Assembly: GCA_019418025.1 (NCBI GenBank)
Contig: DYCR01000045.1
Location: forward strand, 1 to 9,567
DNA from: Clostridiales bacterium
GTDB taxonomy: Bacteria > Bacillota > Clostridia > Oscillospirales > Oscillospiraceae
Direction: 5' to 3'
DNA length: 9,567 nt
The first letter of the stretch is position 1, and every line of letters starts with the position of its first letter. A model generated the notes under the pieces. It saw nothing but the letters and a program-made list of their open reading frames with translations, had not been told where the DNA came from and did not search any database. Both the position numbers and the translations under genes were made by a program. Below are positions 1 to 6,530 of the stretch, piece after piece.

Positions 1-63
1 CAGGAATATGACACGGCGGTCGCAGAGGGCTGGTTCCCTATTTTTGAAGGCTTCAAGCCATAA
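1..63 (+). CDS. 3' end of an unidentified gene
   Basis: Twenty codons followed by TAA at 61-63 are open in frame from the first base, ending in the peptide GWFPIFEGFKP. A strong intrinsic terminator starts six bases after the stop, which supports a genuine gene end. The visible fragment has no motif that I can assign to a family. Its position before a GPH-type sugar transporter would fit a carbohydrate enzyme, but that is inference from context only. Confidence 0.6.
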   Translation, partial: QEYDTAVAEGWFPIFEGFKP

Positions 64-68
64 TACAT

Positions 69-110
69 AATCCCCGAGGCAGTTTCTTTGAACTGCTTCG
101 GGGATTTTTC
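69..110 (+). terminator. Rho-independent terminator of the upstream gene
   Basis: A 16-bp stem (arms 69-84 and 91-106, one G-U pair) encloses a 6-base loop and runs into a T-rich tail at 103-109. It lies just after the stop at 63 and 90 bases before the transporter start. It therefore separates the two genes, or acts as a partial terminator between them. I see no convincing promoter between it and the transporter. Confidence 0.9.
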
Positions 111-184
111 GTATGTGTATATTTGATGAAAAATTGCAAACACTGCTTACATCGAGGCATCCGGCGGTGGTGCCGATATGGCTC

Positions 185-191
185 AAGGAGG
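185..191 (+). promoter_or_regulatory. Ribosome-binding site fixing the GTG start of the transporter
   Basis: AAGGAGG lies eight bases before GTG at 200. It is the reason for rejecting the longer frame from 113. Confidence 0.85.
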
Positions 192-199
192 TTTGCATA

Positions 200-1603
200 G
201 TGGAAAAAAAGATGCCTGATGGAGGCCGGCTTCGGCCCTTCGGATTCCGGGACAAACTGGGATATCTGTTGGGAGATTTCGGAAATGATTTTACATTCAT
301 ACTGTCATCGAGCTTTCTGCTGAAATTTTATACCGATGTAATGGGCGTGGATGGATTTGTGGTGGGTATCGTCATGATGATCGCCCGCTTCGTCGATGCA
401 TTTACAGATGTGGCTATGGGGCGGATCTGCGACCGGAGCGCCATGACACCGGTGGGGAAATTCAAGCCATGGATCCGCAGGATGTGCGGCCCGGTGGCGA
501 TCTCATCCTTCCTGATCTATCAGAGCGCCCTTGCGGACAGGAGCATGGCGTTTAAAATCGTGTGGCTGTTTGTCACATATATCCTATGGGGCTCGATTTT
601 CTATACCTCTATCAACATTCCCTATGGCTCGATGGCATCGGCGGTTTCCTCGGAGCCGGGGGATCGGCAGTCTCTGTCCACCTACCGCAGTATGGGCGGA
701 ACGCTGGCCGGTGTCGTGGTGGGGGCAGGAATCCCTATGATCGCATATGACTATACAGATGGCAATGCGGTGCTGAACGGCCCGCGATTTACCATGATCG
801 CAGGGATTTTTTCCGTACTGGCGGTAATTTCGTATCTGCTGTGTTATTATTTGACAACGGAGCGTGTAAAGCCCAAGGACACCCGTCTGGATGGAGCCGG
901 ATATTCCATTGGGACCATGCTGTCGAATGCGCTGAAAAACCGCGCGTTGATCTCCATTATTGCCGCATCCATTGTGATGCTTCTGGCCCAGCTGACGATG
1001 CAGTCCATGGCGAATTATGTCTACCCCAATTTTTACGGAAACACAACGGCTCAGGCGGCGTCCACCTTTGTTATGCTGATTACAATGTTGGGTGCGGCAG
1101 CTTTTGCAAAGCCCATTGCGGCTCGGTTCGGAAAAGCGGAATTGAGCGTGGTTTCAAGCTTCCTTGCGGCATTCGTGTGCCTGCTGCTGTTTATCCTGCG
1201 GCCTGCCAACGTCTGGGCGTATGTGCTTTTGATTTCCCTCAGCTGGCTCGGGCTTGGATTTTTCAGCATGGTGTCATGGGCGCTGATCACGGATGTCATC
1301 GATTACGCAGAACTGAAAAACGGCGTGCGGGAGGATGGCTCGGTGTATGCCTTGTATTCCTTTGCCAGAAAACTGGGGCAGGCGGCATCGGCAGGACTCT
1401 CGGGGGTGCTGCTGAGTGCCATAGGGTACACGCAGGAGACGGCCTTTGATGCAGCCGTCGTCAATGGGATATACAATATTTCGACATTGGTTCCGGCCCT
1501 TGGCTTTGCGGCGCTTGGCCTGATCCTTTGGCTGTGGTATCCGCTTCACAAAAAGCAGGTGGATGCCAATGTGGCAGAACTGAAGAAAAAGCACGGGGAG
1601 TAA
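200..1603 (+). CDS. GPH-family (MFS_2) glycoside/sugar:cation symporter
   Basis: Predicted inner-membrane secondary transporter of the glycoside-pentoside-hexuronide:cation symporter family (MelB/XynP/UidB-like), importing a sugar or glycoside with H+ or Na+. The start is GTG at 200, eight bases after AAGGAGG (185-191). The frame stays open back to an ATG at 113, but that start lacks a ribosome-binding site and would add 29 hydrophilic residues. The 467-residue product has the normal family length. Family landmarks are GDFGND near residues 25-30 in helix 1, FYTDVMG at 43-49, D66 and D70 in helix 2, and DR (78-79) followed by GKFKPW (86-91) in the first cytoplasmic loop. Further on come YTSINIPYGS, DRQSLSTYRS and a late GSVYALYSFARKLGQA stretch before the last helices. 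The family call is firm. The substrate cannot be told from sequence alone. Confidence 0.93.
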   Translation: MEKKMPDGGRLRPFGFRDKLGYLLGDFGNDFTFILSSSFLLKFYTDVMGVDGFVVGIVMMIARFVDAFTDVAMGRICDRSAMTPVGKFKPWIRRMCGPVAISSFLIYQSALADRSMAFKIVWLFVTYILWGSIFYTSINIPYGSMASAVSSEPGDRQSLSTYRSMGGTLAGVVVGAGIPMIAYDYTDGNAVLNGPRFTMIAGIFSVLAVISYLLCYYLTTERVKPKDTRLDGAGYSIGTMLSNALKNRALISIIAASIVMLLAQLTMQSMANYVYPNFYGNTTAQAASTFVMLITMLGAAAFAKPIAARFGKAELSVVSSFLAAFVCLLLFILRPANVWAYVLLISLSWLGLGFFSMVSWALITDVIDYAELKNGVREDGSVYALYSFARKLGQAASAGLSGVLLSAIGYTQETAFDAAVVNGIYNISTLVPALGFAALGLILWLWYPLHKKQVDANVAELKKKHGE

Positions 1604-1625
1604 GGCTTTTTCCCAGAATGGTTTT

Positions 1626-1656
1626 AAGCGGCAGGATAAATGTCCTGCCGCTTTTG
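1626..1656 (+). terminator. Intrinsic terminator after the GPH transporter
   Basis: An 11-bp GC-rich stem (1626-1636 and 1643-1653) with a 6-base loop is followed by a short T run on the + strand. It lies between two convergent genes and begins 23 bases after the transporter stop. Read on the minus strand, the stem is followed by A residues rather than T, so it is a weaker terminator for the convergent C39-like gene. Confidence 0.8.
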
Positions 1657-1662
1657 TGTCGG

Positions 1663-2502
1663 TCAGAGGGATCTGCAGACCCACAGGTTCAGGATCTGGC
1701 CTTTGATCTGTTCATAATCCCACAGCTGCTGAGAGCGTAGGGGACTGTTGGGATCATTGATCTTAATTTGCCCATCAACGTATTCGGTCATTACGATGAA
1801 GTGCCCCGTACTTGTAAAGTCACCCGGGCCCATGATGCAAATAATGGGATTGCCGACCTCTAAGTTTCGGATGATCCGATTTTCGTCCAGTGGGATCTCC
1901 GTAACATCCAGACCGAGAGCTTCTCCGCCTTCGGAAATCAGGGCCCATGCACTGCCGCTTCCGGTAACGCTGTATCCGTGTTTGGTGCTGAATTCTGCGA
2001 TGTATTCCGGTGTGTATTTTGCATCATGCAGCAGGTAGATGCTCACCATAGACAGGCACGTTGGGCCGCAGCCTGTTAAGCCGATGGGGCCGCCTGCGTA
2101 TTCCCGATAGCCCCAGCGCTGATCCCATTGAAGCAGTAGGGGGACCTGATCGGAGTTGGCATATTCTTTCAAATCATACTCAGGATCAGCGTCCTGCTTG
2201 AGGGGGTAGTTCAGTACAAATTCCCGTATTTCAGGATTCTTTTCACCGCTTTCTAATAGGTCCTTGGGCCAGACACTCAGGTCGAGGGAATTTTCCTGAG
2301 CGAATGCTTCCAGTTCAGACTGAAAGGTGCCGTCACCTGTGCCGTATGAAGGGGGAGACACGACTGCATCGGTGATCTCGTCGGGTGCGAGATATTGCAG
2401 GGTATATACGATCATAGCACAGGCAACCAGAGAGAAAAGAAGGAATTTCAGACCGCGGTGCCGTGATCTGGGTCTTGCCGATTTGGTATTATGATAGGAC
2501 AT
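1663..2502 (-). CDS. Membrane-anchored C39-like (papain-fold) cysteine peptidase-type protein
   Basis: Predicted exported protein of the Peptidase_C39_2-like group: a basic N terminus, one hydrophobic segment at residues 18-38 acting as signal anchor, a linker of about 80 residues, then a papain-like domain from about residue 118 to the end. The likely catalytic set is visible: Q125/Q128 in QWDQRWG (oxyanion hole), C145 in GCGPTC, H234 in GHFIVM and D250 in NDP. The topology puts the domain outside the membrane. The start is ATG at 2502, eight bases after GGAGG (2511-2515). A TTG two codons upstream is only two bases from that site and is less likely. The 279-residue protein carries no ABC transporter domains and has no adjacent bacteriocin precursor, so it is not a C39 bacteriocin exporter. 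The substrate is unknown, with cell-wall or envelope peptides possible. It lies directly downstream of the VanRS-like pair, with VanR-box-like repeats upstream, so it may be their target. Confidence 0.85.
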   Translation of the reverse strand: MSYHNTKSARPRSRHRGLKFLLFSLVACAMIVYTLQYLAPDEITDAVVSPPSYGTGDGTFQSELEAFAQENSLDLSVWPKDLLESGEKNPEIREFVLNYPLKQDADPEYDLKEYANSDQVPLLLQWDQRWGYREYAGGPIGLTGCGPTCLSMVSIYLLHDAKYTPEYIAEFSTKHGYSVTGSGSAWALISEGGEALGLDVTEIPLDENRIIRNLEVGNPIICIMGPGDFTSTGHFIVMTEYVDGQIKINDPNSPLRSQQLWDYEQIKGQILNLWVCRSL

Positions 2503-2523
2503 ATTCAACGCCTCCGTTCACGT

Positions 2524-2573
2524 AAAAACACGCTTATTCTTGGATGGTGTCATTATACCAAGAATAAGCGTGT
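2524..2573 (-). terminator. Intrinsic terminator of the VanRS-like operon
   Basis: A perfect 16-bp inverted repeat (2528-2543 and 2558-2573) with a 14-base loop is followed on the minus strand by TTTTT (2528-2524). It lies about 60 bases after the kinase stop and before the C39-like gene, so it should end transcripts from the two-component operon. Transcripts starting in the loop would carry only the distal arm and could not form it. Confidence 0.85.
2544..2560 (-). promoter_or_regulatory. Extended -10 promoter for the C39-like gene, in a terminator loop
   Basis: On the minus strand a perfect TATAAT (2557-2552) is preceded by TGG (2560-2558), giving the extended -10 motif TGnTATAAT. No good -35 hexamer lies 17 bases upstream, as is common for extended -10 promoters. 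The expected start is near 2545, about 43 bases before the ATG at 2502. The -10 hexamer lies entirely within the 14-base loop (2544-2557) of the kinase operon terminator. Confidence 0.6.
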
Positions 2574-2620
2574 GATTTATGCGCGCAAGCCCAAAGAATC
2601 CTTCGTTTTTACCGCGGAAT

Positions 2621-2642
2621 TTCTTACGAAATTCCTACGAAA
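2621..2642 (-). promoter_or_regulatory. Tandem 11-bp direct repeat, candidate VanR/OmpR-family operator
   Basis: On the minus strand TTTCGTAGGAA (2642-2632) is followed directly by TTTCGTAAGAA (2631-2621), identical at 10 of 11 positions. Head-to-tail repeats at 11-bp spacing are the usual binding pattern of OmpR/PhoB-family regulators. As I recall it, the consensus reported for enterococcal VanR boxes is TCGTANGAAANTT. The second copy matches nearly all its fixed positions and the first copy most of them. The kinase stop codon (2637-2635) lies inside the first copy. The repeats are about 64 bp upstream of the extended -10 of the C39-like gene. A weaker TAAAAA (2611-2606) lies nine bases downstream of them and could be a regulator-dependent -10. 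Confidence 0.6.
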
Positions 2643-3741
2643 GAGGGAGCGTTACCCGGAATGTGACAGTGTCGTCCCGGCTTTGTGCGGTGATGGTCCC
2701 GTGGTGATGCTCGACGATCTCCTTTGCAATAGCAAGTCCCAGACCGGCACCGCCGGTTCCGGAGCTTCGGGAAGTATCCAGACGGTAAAACTGATCAAAT
2801 ATCCGGCTCAGCTTTTCCGGCGGAATGGTATTGCCGCTGTTTTGAAAGGTGATCGTCATCAGCTGTTCTCGCTGCTCGGCGTGGATCAGGATGGTTCCAC
2901 CCGGAAAGCTGTAATTCACGGCATTTCTGAGCAGATTGTCAAAGACACGCTGCATTTTGTTCACGTCACACCGAATCATGGTGTTGGCGGGGATTTCCAG
3001 TGTGCAGGTCAGCTCCTTCTCCAAGAACATGGGCTGAAATTCGTAGGTAAGCTGCTCCAACAGACGGGTGAGATTGACCTTGCTGTACTCCAGTACGATT
3101 TCTGACAGGTTGAATCTGGTGATTTCAAAGAATTCATTGATCAGCTCCTCCAGACGCTCTGCCTTGTCTAAAGAGATGGAAAGGTATTTTTCCCGAAGCT
3201 CGGGGGAAATCTGCTTTTCGTCTCGAAGAAGTGAAAGATAGCCGATCACGGAGGTCAGAGGTGTTTTCAGGTCATGGGCCAGATACACGACCAGATCGTT
3301 TTTTCTCTGCTCGGCATCCTTGGCGATCCTTGCATTTTCCAATGCGTTTTCCCGAAGAAGGTTCAGCTCTCGCTCCAGCTGGGAGATGGGATCGGAGAGA
3401 ATGATGGGCTGACTGCTAGGGGACGTAAGCTGACGGGCGGCCTGTGTGACCTCATCCAGATAGCCAAGAGGCTTTGACAGGAAAATGTAGGTGATAACGA
3501 CCCAGCAGATGATCAATAAGATGCATCCCAGTGTAACGATGTTGTCTTTGCAGAATTTCAACAGCCAGTATGCCGGCTCGGTGTCGTACCAGATGCGTGT
3601 TCCGAAGATGAACCAGGAGAAAAATGCAAACAGGATGATCCCGATGAAGCAGGCAAACAGGGACAGAAAATACCGCGCCATCAGTGTTTGGGTCAGGGCG
3701 CTGTATTTCTTTGATGTTCGTGAAATGCGTTTCTTACTCAA
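2635..3741 (-). CDS. VanS-like sensor histidine kinase
   Basis: Membrane sensor kinase that would autophosphorylate and pass phosphate to the neighbouring VanR-like regulator. With the TTG start at 3741 it has 368 residues: helix 1 at about 23-46, a short outside loop of about 20 residues, helix 2 at about 68-88, then a linker with AEQRKND like that of VanS. The phosphoacceptor is H156 in YLAHDLKTP. The N box is DNLLRNAVN (268-276), the F box FDQFYRLDTSRSS (315-327) and the G2 box GTGGAGLGLA (328-337). The G1 position reads QNSG instead of DxG, as in VanS (KNTG). The TTG overlaps the regulator's stop codon region by eight bases, suggesting translational coupling. The ribosome-binding site is only a G-run 12 bases upstream, so the start is uncertain; an ATG at 3681 and one at 3810 are in frame. 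The short sensor loop resembles VanB-independent, membrane-sensing kinases. No vanHAX-type genes lie nearby, so the signal is unknown. Confidence 0.88.
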   Translation of the reverse strand: MSKKRISRTSKKYSALTQTLMARYFLSLFACFIGIILFAFFSWFIFGTRIWYDTEPAYWLLKFCKDNIVTLGCILLIICWVVITYIFLSKPLGYLDEVTQAARQLTSPSSQPIILSDPISQLERELNLLRENALENARIAKDAEQRKNDLVVYLAHDLKTPLTSVIGYLSLLRDEKQISPELREKYLSISLDKAERLEELINEFFEITRFNLSEIVLEYSKVNLTRLLEQLTYEFQPMFLEKELTCTLEIPANTMIRCDVNKMQRVFDNLLRNAVNYSFPGGTILIHAEQREQLMTITFQNSGNTIPPEKLSRIFDQFYRLDTSRSSGTGGAGLGLAIAKEIVEHHHGTITAQSRDDTVTFRVTLPLS

Positions 3742-4428
3742 TGGTATAGCCAACCCCCCATACGGTCTTAATGAATTTCGGGTGTCTGGACGGCTCGTGG
3801 AGTTTTTCACGGAGCCGTCCGATATGCGCCATGACGGTGTTGTTGTTATCTAAAAACTTTTCGCCCCAGACTGCCTCGAACAGCTCCTCTGAAGAGATGA
3901 CCTTGCCCTGATTTTTGCACAGATGGTACAGCAGGGAAAACTCGATGGGGGTCAGGGGGATCTCGTTTCCATACAGGAAGCACTTATGGGTGGTTTTGTT
4001 AATGGAGAGCCCGCGAATATCATATTCATCGGTGGGGAGAGCAGACTGATTGGACTGATTGTACCGCATGTATCGCCGCAGCTGGGTTTTGACACGGGCG
4101 ACGACCTCCAAGGGGTTAAATGGTTTTGTGATGTAATCATCAGCACCGATGGTGAGCCCCATGATCTTGTCGGAATCCTCCACCTTTGCTGTCAGCATGA
4201 TGATGGGATAAAATACTGCTCTCTGATTTTTTGACAAATTCGGAACCCGTCTATGTCAGGCAGCATCACATCGAGGATCGCCAGATCCATCTGCTGCTGT
4301 GAGACGCACTCCAGTGCGTCCCTGCCGTTATAGAACTTGCAAACCTGATAGCCGTCATTTTTCAAGCAGATCTCCAATAGATCTGCAACTTCCTTTTCGT
4401 CATCTACGATCAAGATACGTTCATTCAT
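3734..4428 (-). pseudogene. VanR-like OmpR-family response regulator, frameshifted
   Basis: Receiver plus winged-helix regulator, closely VanR-like, but in two frames. The first frame starts at ATG 4428 (GGGGTGG about 10 bases upstream) and ends at a TGA at 4194-4192 after 78 residues. The second, one base off, carries the rest to the TAA at 3736-3734. Homology switches frame at the TTTT run at 4213-4210: adding one T gives IREQYFYPIIML, aligning with the VanR pattern IRxxxxYPIIML, and a protein of 231 residues, the VanR length. In that reading all receiver residues are in place: D9, D10, D53 (phosphorylation), T80 and K102. The wHTH domain ends with KTVWGVGYTIE. As written, no DNA-binding regulator would be made. 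The lesion may be a real deletion, a sequencing error, or bypassed by slippage, since tRNA-Phe on TTT can re-pair one base back on TTT and continue as TAT CCC. The kinase gene is coupled downstream. Confidence 0.8.
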
Positions 4429-4501
4429 CAGAAAATCGCCACCCCTTATCCGTGCTCTGCGGAGCAATACACAGGCCCCGCCTTTGCATGGTTTTGATAA
4501 A

Positions 4502-4530
4502 ATGATATCACTTTCCTTCTGATTATGCAA
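4502..4530 (-). promoter_or_regulatory. Probable promoter of the VanRS-like operon
   Basis: On the minus strand TTGCAT (4530-4525), a 17-base spacer and TATCAT (4507-4502) form a plausible SigA promoter with a weak -35 and good -10. The start would be near 4495, leaving a leader of about 67 bases. The leader holds a small hairpin with a 4-bp stem (4454-4465). No VanR-box-like repeat is seen here, so autoregulation is not supported by the sequence. Confidence 0.5.
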
Positions 4531-4581
4531 TGGACATCCTTGCGAAGCCTCGGATAAAAGGAGAGAAATGCGGGCAGGAAA

Positions 4582-4620
4582 GAAAAATCCCGGAGGCTGC
4601 GCAAATGCGGCCTCCGGGAT
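4582..4620 (-). terminator. Intrinsic terminator after the transketolase genes
   Basis: An 11-bp stem (4587-4597 and 4610-4620), extended inside by CGC/GCG pairing, is followed on the minus strand by TTTTT. It begins 20 bases after the stop of the C-terminal transketolase gene and closes the operon ahead of the VanRS-like promoter. Confidence 0.9.
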
Positions 4621-4639
4621 GGATACGCTGTTAGGGGGA

Positions 4640-5581
4640 TTATTTGCAGAAATCCTCTGCTACTTCGACGATATGCTCGGCGCTCAGTCCAAACTGCTTG
4701 AGCAGCTCAGCAGCAGGGCCGGAATGACCAAACTCATCGTTTACACCGATCCTGCGAACAGGGGTGGGGAGCTTCTCGGAAAGCAGGGCGCAGACAGCTT
4801 CTCCCAAACCGCCGATGATGGAATGCTCCTCGCAGGTGATCACCTTGCCGCACTTCTTGGCGGCGGCCAGCACCAGTTCTTCGTCAAGGGGCTTGATGGT
4901 GCAAATGTTGATGACCATGGCATCAATGCCCTTTTCAGCCAGAGTCTGGGCTGCCATGATCGCCTCATTGACCATCAGGCCGTTTGCGATAATGGCAACA
5001 TCTGCTCCGTCACGTAGGATCTCGCCCTTGCCGATTTGGAACCGGAAGCTCTCCTCGTCATGGAACACGGGGATGGCCAGACGGCCAAACCGCAGATAAA
5101 CGGGACCCTCGTATTCATATGCGGCCTTAACGGCGGCCTTTGCTTCCACACTGTCGGCGGGGGACATCACGACCATGCCGGGGATGGAACGCATCAGCGC
5201 AAAATCCTCGCAGCACTGATGGCTTGCGCCGTCCTCACCAACGGAGATGCCGCCGTGAGTTGCTGCGATCTTGACATTCAGGTGGGGATAGCCGATAGAG
5301 TTGCGGATCTGCTCAAAAGCACGGCCGCTGGCGAACATGGCAAATGAGGAGGCGAAGGGGACAACGCCTATGGTGGATGCACCTGCAGCGGCACAGATCA
5401 TATCTGCCTCGGCGATACCGGCGTTAAAATGGCGCTCGGGGAATGCTTTTTTAAAGACACCGGTCTTGGTTGCGCCGGCAAGGTCGGCATCAAAGACGAT
5501 CAAATCCTCGTGCTCCTTACCAAGCTCTGCAAGAGCCTGACCATATGCCTCGCGGGTTGCGATTTTTTTAACGTCTGCCAT
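4640..5581 (-). CDS. Transketolase, C-terminal (pyrimidine-binding) subunit
   Basis: Second half of a split transketolase. It carries the pyrimidine-binding domain, which supplies the glutamate that activates the thiamine diphosphate cofactor, and the C-terminal domain. With its partner it exchanges two-carbon ketol units among sugar phosphates in the non-oxidative pentose phosphate pathway. The 313-residue product has E58 in FNAGIAEADM, H109 in ATHGGISVGEDGASHQ with H121, and the C-terminal fold with TCEEHSIIGGLGEAV. Start ATG at 5581, eight bases after GGAGG that overlaps the end of the upstream subunit gene. Only three bases separate the two genes, so they are co-translated and probably assemble as one enzyme. 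Full-length transketolase is about 600-670 residues, which matches the sum of the two. The split form is common in Clostridia and archaea. A 1-deoxyxylulose-5-phosphate synthase is less likely given the split form. Confidence 0.93.
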   Translation of the reverse strand: MADVKKIATREAYGQALAELGKEHEDLIVFDADLAGATKTGVFKKAFPERHFNAGIAEADMICAAAGASTIGVVPFASSFAMFASGRAFEQIRNSIGYPHLNVKIAATHGGISVGEDGASHQCCEDFALMRSIPGMVVMSPADSVEAKAAVKAAYEYEGPVYLRFGRLAIPVFHDEESFRFQIGKGEILRDGADVAIIANGLMVNEAIMAAQTLAEKGIDAMVINICTIKPLDEELVLAAAKKCGKVITCEEHSIIGGLGEAVCALLSEKLPTPVRRIGVNDEFGHSGPAAELLKQFGLSAEHIVEVAEDFCK

Positions 5582-5584
5582 TGT

Positions 5585-6427
5585 TTACGCCTCCAATTCT
5601 GCCAGAGCGGCTTTCAGCTCGGTCATGGCGATCTCGTACTCTTCGTCGTTGGGCGCCTTGCCGTGCCATGCGGCCTGATCTTCCATGTAGGAAACACCCT
5701 TGCCCTTTACGGTTTTCATGACGATGGCTGTGGGCTGCCCCTTGGTTTGTCTTGCCTTGTCGAAGGCTGCCTCAAGCTGCTCAAAGCTGTGGCCGTCCAC
5801 GGCGATGACGCTGAAGCCGAAGGCCTCCAGCTTGTCCACGATGGGATAGGGGCTCATGACATCGGTGATCTTTCCGTCGATCTGCAGATTGTTGTTATCA
5901 ACGATCACGCACAGATTATCCAGCTTGTAGTGGCTTGCAAACATGCATGCCTCCCAAACCTGACCCTCCTGGATCTCGCCGTCACCCAACAGGGTGTAGA
6001 CCCGGCAGGGGTTGCCCAGATGCTTGGCAGTCAATGCCATGCCGCAGGCAGCGCTGATGCCCTGACCCAGAGAGCCGGTGGACATGTCAACGCCGGGGAC
6101 AGTATTCATATTGGGGTGGCCCTGCAGGTAGCTCCCGATTTTTCTCAGGGTCTTGAGATCCTCAACAGGGAAGAAGCCGCGGTTGGCCAGAGTAGAGTAA
6201 AGGCCGGGAGCGGTGTGGCCCTTGGAAAGGACGAAACGGTCGCGCTGAGGCATCTTCGGCTCCTTGGGGTCAATATTCATCTCCTTAAAATACAGGTAGG
6301 TGAACAGTTCGGTGGCAGACAGGCTGCCGCCCGGGTGACCGCACTTGGCACTGTGGGTGCCTTCGATGATGCCCATGCGTACCTTGCAGGCTGTGATCTG
6401 CAGCTGTTTCAATTCGGTGGGTGTCAT
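5585..6427 (-). CDS. Transketolase, N-terminal (thiamine diphosphate-binding) subunit
   Basis: First half of the split transketolase, binding the diphosphate end of thiamine diphosphate and a divalent metal. The 280-residue product shows H31 in GHPGGSLSA, H71 in LSKGHTAPG, QGHP at 102-105 and TGSLGQG at 117-123. The cofactor motif runs from GDGEIQEGQVWEA (148-160) to NNN (178-180), the GDG...N pattern. Start ATG at 6427, six bases after GAGGAGG (6440-6434). It heads a two-gene unit with the C-terminal subunit and has its own consensus promoter just upstream. Cytosolic, pentose phosphate pathway. In anaerobes lacking the oxidative branch this enzyme supplies pentose and erythrose phosphates for nucleotide and aromatic synthesis; whether that applies here is not shown by the window. 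Confidence 0.94.
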   Translation of the reverse strand: MTPTELKQLQITACKVRMGIIEGTHSAKCGHPGGSLSATELFTYLYFKEMNIDPKEPKMPQRDRFVLSKGHTAPGLYSTLANRGFFPVEDLKTLRKIGSYLQGHPNMNTVPGVDMSTGSLGQGISAACGMALTAKHLGNPCRVYTLLGDGEIQEGQVWEACMFASHYKLDNLCVIVDNNNLQIDGKITDVMSPYPIVDKLEAFGFSVIAVDGHSFEQLEAAFDKARQTKGQPTAIVMKTVKGKGVSYMEDQAAWHGKAPNDEEYEIAMTELKAALAELEA

Positions 6428-6483
6428 ATTTTTCCTCCTCTATAAGATGCATTTCGGTGGAAGTACATATATTTTCATCTTAG

Positions 6484-6512
6484 ATTTTACAATGGAGGAG
6501 GGGAAATGTCAA
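6484..6512 (-). promoter_or_regulatory. SigA promoter of the transketolase genes
   Basis: On the minus strand a consensus TTGACA (6512-6507), a 17-base spacer and TAAAAT (6489-6484) form a near-ideal housekeeping promoter. Transcription should begin near 6477, about 50 bases before the ATG at 6427. The -35 lies within 25 bases of the stop of the preceding ATPase gene. No terminator is visible between them, so some readthrough from the transporter operon is possible. Confidence 0.8.
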
Positions 6513-6530
6513 GGCAGAGCGGCGGCCGGA

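Noticed and set aside
113..199. Longer N terminus of the GPH transporter from ATG 113
   Set aside because: No ribosome-binding site, the frame starts right at the upstream terminator tail, and the added residues are not typical of the family; GTG at 200 has a strong site.
841..1449. A 202-codon frame within the GPH transporter
   Set aside because: Same strand, other frame, low-complexity Cys/His/Gly-rich translation without motifs; the transporter frame is clear throughout.
1663..2502. C39 bacteriocin-processing exporter
   Set aside because: No membrane-spanning ABC or nucleotide-binding domain and no double-glycine precursor gene nearby; only a single-anchor papain-like domain.
2635..4428. 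Glycopeptide resistance cluster
   Set aside because: The regulator and kinase are VanRS-like, but no vanH, ligase or vanX-type gene is in the window. The neighbours are a C39-like gene and transketolase, so resistance is not supported.
5429..6445. A 338-codon open frame on the + strand across the transketolase genes
   Set aside because: It is antisense to two well-supported transketolase subunit genes, has no family motif and reflects codon bias of the real strand. The same applies to other long + strand frames at 2491-3105 and 7511-8086.
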